From Polytrichum commune (Eukaryota > Streptophyta > Polytrichopsida > Polytrichales > Polytrichaceae), in contig OX485803.1 of NCBI GenBank assembly GCA_950295325.1, positions 67,285,554 through 67,349,553 of the forward strand: a stretch of DNA of 64,000 nt, read 5' to 3'. Under the pieces are notes generated by a model. The model was not told the DNA's origin. It was given only the letters and a program-made list of their open reading frames with translations, and did not search any database. The position numbers were made by a program, and so were the translations under genes. Shown here one piece after another: positions 55,820-64,000 of the stretch (position 1 is the stretch's first letter; each line of letters begins with the position of its first letter).

Positions 55820-56767
55820 CTTCAAAAGAGATGGAGCACATGGAAAGTAGTTAAATGGCTTGCTATTAATCGATCGACAAGTGTTGAGAGAATTTGAGAG
55901 AATTGTCTTCCTGATGCTAAACTATCTACAGGAGGAAAACCAAAAGTGGTATACAACCACTTGAGAAGGGCATGAGCCGTAACAATTGGAGGATTTAGTA
56001 TTCCCATGGAGGCATGAAAATTAGTTAGGTAGGAATTTGCCAATGAGACTAGTGTTTAGACAATGCAACCAACATTAAATTTGGCAAGTTTGGAGGCTTA
56101 TGTGTAGAAGGAAGATCTTTCTCTTTCACAAAAGAATATTTCAAGCTCGTGTAGAATTTTCCAAGGTCACAAGAATTGGGTCATTGCAGATTGAAAGCAA
56201 GTGGTATTTTTCCATATGAGGCTAAGGTTGTTATTGGTGTTTGGCTTGAGATGGAGAGGGTCTTATAGATCGAATAGTGAGCAAAACACTAAAACATGGA
56301 GGATGTTCAATAACGGTTTGGGGTTGCATGATTGCAATTTGACCCAATTTGATTGGCAAGATAGAAGGTAGAATGAATCAATATGTATGTCGTGAGATAT
56401 TGGAGGTCAATCTCTATGGCAATTTTTCAAAGTATGGCATAAATGCATCTAGAGTTATGTTTCAACATGGCAATGATCCTTAACATACAAGGACAAAATT
56501 GAAAGTGTGGTTATCCTAACAACCTTTCAATGTTTTAAAGTGGCCCACTCAATCACGTGATCTAAACCTTATGAAGCACCTATGAGGAACACTAAAATGG
56601 AAGCTCAATCATTATCCAACACCTCCAAAAGGTCTCTAGAATTATGGGTGCATATGTTTGAGACATTCCATCCTATCACTTCCATAGTGTGCGAGAAGCT
56701 CTATGAGAACATACTAGGAAGAGTGCAAGAAATTATTTATACAAAGGGCATGTGGATTGATTTTTGA
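55820..56767 (+). pseudogene. Tc1-type (DD34E) transposase, inactivated
   Basis: The reading frame changes several times and has many stops. Family landmarks appear in order: the linker motif LPDAKLSTGGKP (about 55910), an ITIGGF-type motif (near 55985), a KNW-xx-W region (about 56175), then VWGCM (about 56325), FQHGNDP-stop-HT (56463-56480) and WPTQSRDLNLMKHL (about 56540-56580). In active relatives the catalytic residues are the D of FSDE, the D of QDN(D/A)P and the E of IEHLW. Here they read Tyr (56215-56217, next to a 1-base insertion), Gly (GGC 56469-56471) and Lys (AAG 56574-56576). The last two are 34 residues apart, as in DD34E. The C-terminal part (56582-56767) is still open to its TGA stop. 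Terminal inverted repeats and TA duplications were not found. It certainly cannot catalyse transposition. Confidence 0.85.
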
Positions 56768-58240
56768 GTGTATAGACTCACAGTGTCCAAAACTAAGTCA
56801 GTGAGGGGCTTCATTTCAAAATTTGAGTGCTTCAACATATTATGTGCATTTTTTTTTTTCAATTTTTGCATGAATAATCAATAAGATACTCTCTGAAGTG
56901 ATTTTATGTTTGTTTAATTATTCACTCCATGTCTTGGCATCACTTATTTACCGAGAAACATTCAAACACTGACTCGGTTTTGTGAGTTATTGTATTTGAC
57001 CACTTAATGAGTACGAGAATCTTCAATTTGATAATGAATAACATATGCATCTTAGCTCCAAAAAATGAGACAAATAGCTACAGGCACAACTTGGATATGC
57101 TAATCATCATCTTGCAATAAGATAATTGCATGTTTCATATCCTATGAGATGTGGGGTGTAGAGAGAAAATGTATCCATCTAAGTAAGGCATGTCTACCTT
57201 AACCCTTAACTTCCTGAGAGGTCATTTTTTGGCTTACAAATGACTCTTAAAGGAAAATTTGTCCAAAAAGTTAGGTGCTAGGAAGGTCACAATAGGTGTC
57301 ATTATGATCCTCATGAAAATTTTCTTGGGAATGGCATTGATCCCCTTCAAATAGGAAAGCATTGGGTGGGTGGGGGGGGAGGGGGGTCACTCGCATATTT
57401 TAGAAAACTACATGAGAACAAATGCAGGGTCCACTTTAAAGTTGCGACCTCCAAATTATGAAACTTGTATTTGTAACAAAGTTCCAGTTATATATTGAAC
57501 CTCAAGGTATTAACAAATTAGGGTGTTTACAAATTGATCATGTTGGAGAAGTTTTAAAGCTAACATACAATAGGGATCAATGGGGTGGGAATTTATATAT
57601 ATATATATATTAGGGCCCACACTATGGATGAGCACCATTGAATGACATCTCATGGATGTCTCTTGGTAGTTGGATGTAATTTGTCAGGTTAGATGTGAGA
57701 TTGGCTCTCAACAGGTTTGCACATTTTGGTTGGCTTCTTGAGTTCCAAGTTAGGGTTTGTGGGGAGCTCTTCAAAGTTTTCTTGTTTGTACAAACTCCCA
57801 CCATCTTACGAACTTGGCAAATGTTGATGGTTGATTGTTGACGTTTGGACAATAGGCACATGCACATAATTGTGGTCCTCAAGTGTGCCCATCCCAAGCT
57901 TCATTTCTCCTACTTTCATTATTATGCTCGTTTGGTAGATGAGTAGGGTTTAAGGTTTTGAATTCTTGTTGTGATTGCTCACATTTTTGGGATCATTGTC
58001 CACACAGAGGAGGGGGGCAACATCAGCATAAGGTGTTTATATGAACGATACCAATTGCAACCCGAGGTACTTGATTCTAGTGAGGTTGTTGGTCACAAAC
58101 CAGGTTTGCAGTGGCTTTGAGGTTGAAATTTGTTCTCACTTGTTGATGCCTATGCTAGTCCAAGACTTTATTGGATCTTGTGAGTATGTTTAGGGCGTCA
58201 CATATGCAAAATTAAAATAACTACTTGAAGGTATATAGAC
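56768..58240. other. No gene; G-rich patch and (AT)n
   Basis: An inverted pair CAAAACTAAGTCAGTG (about 56791) and CACTGACTCGGTTTTG (about 56969) lies just past the transposase relic and may belong to its 3' end. A G-rich patch is at 57366-57386 and an (AT)n run at 57595-57610. A short repeat (57078-57155) matches 20350-20430. Confidence 0.45.
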
Positions 58241-58470
58241 ACATATTGTAGATTGGCCCTTTCAATTCTTTGTTGTTGAGAATAAATGCAAGATTAACTA
58301 CAAGCTTAAGGGGCTCAGTATATTTTCTTCGGATGTATGTGATTTGCCACTAGCTAATTTCAACCTTGAATTTAGAAAGCGCATGCATGTGGTTGACCTA
58401 GATTTTGTTGCTAACTCCCAACAAATTTTTGAGTGTATAGCAAAGGAGGTTGAAATGCAAGATTCTTACC
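58241..58470 (+). pseudogene. Open coding-like stretch of unknown origin
   Basis: After a TAG near 58241 the frame stays open for about 80 codons, then runs into a C tract. The text has protein-like composition (CKINYKLKGLSIFSSDVCDL and later RKRMHVVDLDFV). No start codon is at the beginning, so it would be an exon or relic. The family is not recognised. Confidence 0.25.
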
Positions 58471-58484
58471 CCCCCCCCCCCCCC
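58469..58484. repeat. Poly-C tract (16)
   Basis: Sixteen consecutive C ending the open stretch upstream. Confidence 0.9.
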
Positions 58485-60036
58485 TTCCCCTCTTGGTGAC
58501 TTTGATTAGCTGTTGCATGCACATGTATAGAGTTAGTGATGAGAGCACTAACCATGTGGCATCTAACCTGAAGTCCACATTGGTGAGTGCGAAGGTTATG
58601 GCTAGATATTTGTTGGCCAAAGAGAAACTTAGGAAAGTTTTGAAATTAATAAACATGAAGGATCACCAATGGCACTTGAGGTGTTCGGACCAAAATTGTG
58701 TGGGGTAGTAAAGGTGTAACATGTCGAGTGTTGTAAAGAGTTTGGATCCACCATGGGGGATTATTCCAAGAACACAATCCACAACCTCTTTGCCCAAAAA
58801 AAGTTTAAATAACCTCATGTCTAACATACATATTCAAAATTGGTGCCAAAGAAAGGGAGATCAGTTTGGTGATCATCCCCAATCACAAGTTACTAAAGGG
58901 AAGTCTATTGTCTTGACCGTAACTAACCATCAAGCACTAGCAATGACGCTAGGATGTGAGCATGCGAGCATGAGCCTAAGAGCGGTGAGCATGGATTGTA
59001 TGAGCCCATAATCTCAAAATTTTCAAAATGATGTAATTTCTAATTTTTTTGGTTAACAAATCGAAGATTGACATTTTTTCAATTAGAAAAATACTATATT
59101 TATTTAAAATAATTATTACCACATGACCCATGACCATGGATTTTAGATTAAATAAACCTCATAAGGTGATGCTATTACATGTTTTAAAATTTATATCATG
59201 TTCAAGGAGGCCATCCCAAAGTGGGTTGACCAAGGCATAGTACAAATAATTTGAAGGCAATTTTGAGGATGAGAGGGAGCAAACGTTGTGAAAACACCAT
59301 AGGATGTGGAACATCATATGCATAATAAAATCGTATTATATTATAGCAAGGGATACATATTGGACTATAAATATAATATTTGGTTATTGAAATTTAGGTA
59401 TTTGAATATAATATATTGGTATGATATATCTACTTAATAATAGTCTAAAATCTATCAACTAACTTGCTCACTCACACGTCTTGATGAAACCGGCAGCAAC
59501 AAGCACTTGCTTAACTTCATCCCAACTGAGGGTAGGAGCGTGGATGAACATGTCTTTCATGTAATCCAATTTTCATAATTAATGGAAGATGTAATAGAGG
59601 TGTTTGTAGTTTATGTACATGCCACGCTTTCCAATGGATGTGCCGTTCATGCTTCCATAATGTGGACATGAATGGATGGGAATGGACTCCCAAGTGGATG
59701 CACGCATGTGACAAATCTTCGGATTTGAGTACATAATAAATTCGTGAATTACAAAGATTGAGACAAGTCGAAGATTGTCTACAAATTCTACAGAGCATAG
59801 TAGAATTTGGTGGAGGAATGTGACCTAGGCTAAAAGAATAGTTAGTGGTTCCAATCCACTCAATTTCGTTACTCTTCAAAGACCATGTACGTTAATCATA
59901 GCTTGTATTCTCACTAATCAAATGTCCAACACAATAGGACTTTCAGAACTTCAAACCCATGTCATTATGGATGTTGGACGTAATGGTGCGACACCATCTG
60001 TGACCGTCATTACCGTTTATCCATGCCCTTCGTGCC
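58485..60036. other. No gene assigned
   Basis: Short open frames on both strands (58493-58708, 58721-59011 plus; 59517-59879 minus) carry no recognisable domain. 59030-59460 is very AT-rich. Confidence 0.4.
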
Positions 60037-60805
60037 TTAAGCCCTAGAAGTGGACCCACGACATTGGGGCAACTCAAAGATAACATCAACATTGAATGTA
60101 GCGGGGAGGACCATGACCTTATGATATTCAATGACATCGAAGTTAATATGAACAAGCTCATTTCCTGATCCGGGCACTAAAGATAATTTGCGAAGGCATT
60201 GCAATACAATAAGGGAATCATGAGGATTTGGGGGAAGAGGAGGACGAGAAAAATTGGATGATGCAAGACTAGGAAGGGTAATACGGAAGGTGGTAGCCAC
60301 CGTGGACGGTAGAGCAACATTTGAAGAGGATTGCTGACTAACTTTAATCAGTGTATTGCCTTCAAAATCACTGGATGATAAGTCTACTAGAGGTTCTAGG
60401 GACTCACGTTTAATATCTTGGAGATTATCTTGAGGATAGTATTATCGGAACGGGCACTTGATGGAAATTCCACTCATACTGGACGTAACAATGGGTATTA
60501 GATGTACAAGAAACGGGAGTTAGTATTTCGGTTGAAGCTGCGACGAGCTCTGAGGAGATACCGTAAACTCTATAGCGTCCTACATGAAGAAGCTAGTAGA
60601 AGCCTTCATGATCGTTGTATCATGATTGGAAGATAGAATCTTTGAGAACACTAAAGTCACATGACATTTCTTCCTCTACGACAATAGACGGAGGGGAGAA
60701 TCCAAAACAGACATGAAAAACATGAGCATGCACACGTACAAAGCCTCCAACACCCAATGGTAAAACGAATGGGACCTCATGATCTATTGCAACAATAGTA
60801 GCCAT
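60037..60805 (-). pseudogene. Possible coding relic on the minus strand
   Basis: Two minus-strand open frames, 60620-60805 and 60037-60300, have protein-like composition (for example SRPPLPPNPHDSLIVLQCL and VIEYHKVMVLPATFNVDVIF). The gap between them is closed in all frames. They may be pieces of one decayed gene, or exons. The family was not recognised. Confidence 0.2.
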
Positions 60806-61185
60806 AGGGAAAGGTTTAAAAGAGATAACAGAAAACTACGAACAAGCCACAAGAACACAAAGACATGAAAAAAAAAATGATAGTATCGGCGAATAAAAAA
60901 GTTGTGAATATAAAGAATGAGAAATTAGAGGGGTTGAACCAAACAAAAGGAAATTGTATGATACTAAATATTATACAATATTTGGTATATAGAAGAAAAT
61001 ATTGTAATATCGTTTGAAAATAAAAGTTATGCAGCGTGAAGAGATATTAACAAAAGATAATGGTTGTAATCAACACATTATACAACCTTTCATTTGCAAG
61101 TAGTGGGCCAAATGAGGGGTGTGACATAGTCCGTATGTTATAGAAGCATATTAATTTATGCCAAATGTATAATTAGCACTGACAA

Positions 61186-61560
61186 CTATTAAAAGTAGCA
61201 CTATTTCAATTGACAATATTACAAATAGTACTATTAGAACGGGTATTATTAGAACTGGAAACTAGCAAATCTACAATTGGTAATACTAGAACTGACATTA
61301 TTACAATTGGCACTATTACAATTTGCATTATAAGATCTTGCACTATTAGAGCTGATAATATTATTATTGGCACTATTAGAAATAACACTATCACAACTAA
61401 AACTATTATAATTGGAAATATTAAAACAAGCACCATTAGAACTTGCATTATTAGAACTAGCAATATTAGAACTGGCACTATCACGACTCGTCATATTACA
61501 ACTAGTAATATCACAACTTCTACTATTACATTGGCAATATTAGAACTGGCACTAACAATT
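61186..61560. repeat. 15-bp minisatellite, about 25 units
   Basis: Degenerate copies of ATTAGAACTGGCACT (ATTACAATTGGCACT, ATTAGAGCTGATAAT and others) follow one another with period 15. Because 15 is a multiple of 3, both strands read open for up to 121 codons, giving Thr/Ile-rich or Val/Leu-rich text. These frames are repeat artefacts. Confidence 0.9.
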
Positions 61561-61596
61561 GATGATGTATGCTAACCCAATATATGCATATAACTA

Positions 61597-62147
61597 CACG
61601 GGTAGATCACTTAGTGCATTTTAAAAACGACGTGCGGCATAATATAGAGAGGATTAAAATCATTTGAAATAAAAATTATAAAGGAATTCCAAATAATGAA
61701 GGGGCCATTAAATGTAGACAATCCCATTATAAGTAAATTAGATGGACATTAAACATGGGCCATTATTTTTTGTAAAATTAATATAGGGGCTGAAGAAAAG
61801 GATCCTAGAAGGTATGTTTAGTATGGTATGTAAATGGGTTTAGGACTCACGGGGATGGATGATGATTGGGATTTCCATCTGTCCAAAAATGAATGAAAAG
61901 GGAACGCACCGTCGTCGGGGTTGTCTTCCCCACACCCGTTTATTACTTAAAAGGAATATAGAGTACAAAAATTTGCAGTGACTTGGTAAATATAAGTAAT
62001 GGAAGGGTGCAAACAAATGGGCCATTTTTGAAATTTAAGTAATTATAGGGAGGCTTTAATTAAGCCCTTGAAGGTAAATAGCCCCAAAACAAAAAAAACC
62101 CCAGCCGCACGTGGTGCACAAAAATGCCTTAGAGTGATCTACCCGTG
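61597..62147. mobile_element. hAT-like non-autonomous element, 551 bp
   Basis: Exact 8-bp direct repeat TATAACTA (61589-61596 and 62148-62155). The inverted termini of about 45 bp start CACGGGTAGATCACT at both ends and both reach an ACGTGCGGC block. No transposase. The termini resemble those of 12066-12483 in starting CACGGG and in the CACGTGCG block. Confidence 0.9.
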
Positions 62148-62163
62148 TATAACTATAAGAATC

Positions 62164-62275
62164 TTAAATAAACTAAGTGGAGTCGTTAACGACTACACTT
62201 TTGTGCCTATCAAATATGTATATAATAAAAATGTATTAAATAAACTAAGTATAGTCGTTAATAGCTACACTTTTA
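62164..62275. repeat. 71-bp tandem duplication next to the hAT-like element
   Basis: TTAAATAAACTAAGTGGAGT, continuing CGTTAACGACTACACTTTTG (62164-62203), returns at 62235-62274 with few changes. Confidence 0.8.
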
Positions 62276-63260
62276 CAACTATTAGTCATGCAATGAGGTG
62301 GCCAGTGATGAAGACCGTCATGTAATATGAGAGTTCACAAACAAAAGTAAAACAGTAAGAGTTGAGAGTGGCCGATAGAGTGGAAATGGAAGCTGAATGT
62401 GTTTAGATGCAAGAGAATGTCATTTGTCCATTATTAGCAGTGGTCATTCCAGTGGATGGTAGGGAAAAAAAATAGGAAGAGAAGTAGCTTTTGTTTTTCA
62501 AGTAAGAGATAATTGTCAAGGGCTAGAATGAATGGACGTATTCTTCAAATGATAGGAGTGGATCTCTCAGGCACAATAAATTTTTTGATATACAAAGATA
62601 TTATAGCATGTGAAGCCATAAAAGAAGATGTCTTCAAACATGAAACCAATATATGTGAAGCTCAACCACATATTGTCTCTGGATGCAATGAGGAGGATGA
62701 AGAGGAGGTAAATGATGATAAAGACATCGACAAATAGAAAACCACACAATATGAAAAGGAGGAACAATCATCTGAGTCGGAGATGGACGTAGGAAGTAAG
62801 AATGAAATGGTAAGAAAATAACTATGAAATAAAAATAAAATTGAAGGTATATGATGTACATCATATTGTACACATCAATAATATTAAGATTCCAACGGTA
62901 TATAGCAAAAAACATAATTATGTTTTGTGTGTTTTAGAACCAAATAGCAATCGCAGTATCTTAAAATCTGACTATATCAAATCTCCAAAAGTTGAAGATT
63001 TTTGGAGGAAATCTAACTATATTAATTTGAGTAGAGTTTGGCGATTTATGTAAAAAATTTATATTGTCCAAAAATTCCCCAAAAAAATTGGAATGAATGT
63101 AAAGAATATAATGTATAGACACAATTTTTTTGAGAATAAATTTGAAAATTTGAAAAAGTTATAGCGACGCAAATCAAGGCGCATTTTATTATTTTCCTCT
63201 CTTCCAAATGGGTAGTTGTTAACAGCCACCCCTTATTTGATTCCAATTTTTTTGTTATGG
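62276..63260. other. Very AT-rich; short open frames only
   Basis: A 74-codon plus-strand frame (62513-62737) ends in an acidic stretch (EEDEEEVNDDKD). A 70-codon frame follows at 62841-63053. They could be exons, but no splice pair joins them clearly. Confidence 0.3.
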
Positions 63261-63264
63261 TTGA

Positions 63265-63305
63265 AGGCCGCCATAGGTGGCCATAGGTGGCCATAGATGG
63301 CCACC
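63265..63305. repeat. 10-bp tandem repeat GGTGGCCATA
   Basis: Four units of GGCCATAGGT-type text in a row. Confidence 0.85.
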
Positions 63306-63378
63306 CCTTATGAGGTTTCTGTCTTCATCTAACAACATGATTTCTTTGAAATAAAATCATACATATGAATCGTTTTCT

Positions 63379-63785
63379 TTCCTTCCAAGTTAATGGCCAC
63401 ATTTTTTTTATTTCAGTTTGTTTTACATATGTGGTTTCTTCCACATATAAACATTCACTTTCACAAAAACATTTGTCTTCCATAAAGGTGGCCGTTAACA
63501 ACCACTGTTTTTTTTTATTTCAGTTTGTTTTTCATATGTGGTTTCTTCTACATATACACATTCACTTTCATAAAAACAATTCCTTCAATATGAGTGGTTG
63601 TTATTGGTTATCATTTTTAAATTTTTTTTTTCTTTTGCATATATAATTTTTTTTACATGTGAACATTGATATTCATCATTTTTGTTGTCCTTACATAAGA
63701 GTGGCCTTATTTGTATTTTAGTGTGCTTTGGATATGTACTATCTTTCACATGTAAACACTTACATTCATATATAGGTTTTTCTTA
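63379..63785. repeat. Four tandem units of 93-106 bp
   Basis: Units at about 63379-63480, 63481-63586, 63587-63692 and 63693-63785. Each has GTGGCC or GTGG, then TTATTTCAGTTTG, CATATGTGGTTTCTTC, ACATATAAACATTCAC and a TTC-CATAA boundary. The first two are closest; the last two are diverged. Confidence 0.8.
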
Positions 63786-63794
63786 AAAAATGAT

Positions 63795-64000
63795 ATTATG
63801 AACATGGCTATACATTTTGTTACTTGTACTTATATGGAGGACAAGGGGGTGGTAAACATGACCTTGAAAAAAACAATCAAAGAAAAATAATAGATATTAT
63901 TGATATTATAATTGAATCATGGAATGACAATTGGGTACGGGCAAGTGATGCCTTTGAGAAAATATTGCAATATGATGAGGACCTCAAAGTGTTTTTTGGC
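63795..64000 (+). CDS. Open frame running off the window end (partial)
   Basis: Open from just after a TGA near 63792 to the last base, about 68 codons, with no stop at the window edge. The last 30 residues (IIESWNDNWVRASDAFEKIL and onward) have convincing protein-like composition with two Trp. Residues near the start include a glycine run GGQGGG. It may be the first part of an exon. Family unknown; the sequence beyond the window would decide. Confidence 0.3.

Noticed and set aside
61206-61575. Long frames on both strands (92 and 121 codons)
   Set aside because: Artefacts of a 15-bp tandem repeat.

Overview
The window looks like gene-poor nuclear DNA of a land plant. It is AT-rich, carries one intact tRNA-Trp(CCA) gene of the plant nuclear type, and has no long open reading frame (longest 177 codons). 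Almost everything else recognisable is mobile DNA, decayed mobile DNA or tandem repeats. The sequence alone does not show which plant group it comes from. No bacterial-style operon, rRNA, CRISPR array or organelle gene cluster was seen.

Layout. 1-4150: an unassigned AT-rich start, a frame-broken coding relic (2438-3305) whose surviving motifs resemble the three motifs of HUH/Rep replication proteins, and a 114-bp tandem duplication. 4172-4243: the tRNA gene, minus strand. 5.3-9.5 kb: a small foldback repeat, a possible two-exon gene end on the minus strand (6188-6561), a diverged tandem duplication and a structured palindrome. 9.8-11.0 kb: an 11-unit array of 100-108 bp monomers. 11.5-12.5 kb: a three-unit repeat cut by a hAT-like element that left an 8-bp duplication. 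13.8-27.9 kb: copies of several short dispersed families. 27.9-40 kb: one hypothetical open frame, two decayed regions, and elements with long terminal inverted repeats.

40-44.2 kb is a nested stack: a 521-bp family split by a 946-bp solo LTR, a CACTA-type MITE split by a second MITE, and a second CACTA MITE. 44.9-55.5 kb holds a Mutator-like element, three PIF/Harbinger-like elements with TTA or TAA target duplications, and an 8-unit 63-bp array with higher-order structure. 55.8-56.8 kb is a dead Tc1-type (DD34E) transposase. The last 8 kb holds a 15-bp minisatellite, a second hAT-like element, more tandem repeats, and an open frame running off the end.

How the parts relate. Apart from the tRNA there is no gene network to describe. 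The useful signal is insertion history: target duplications, empty sites seen in sister copies and nesting order allow several insertions to be ordered. Every repeat and motif comparison here was read by eye. Identity percentages, database matches and expression are unknown.
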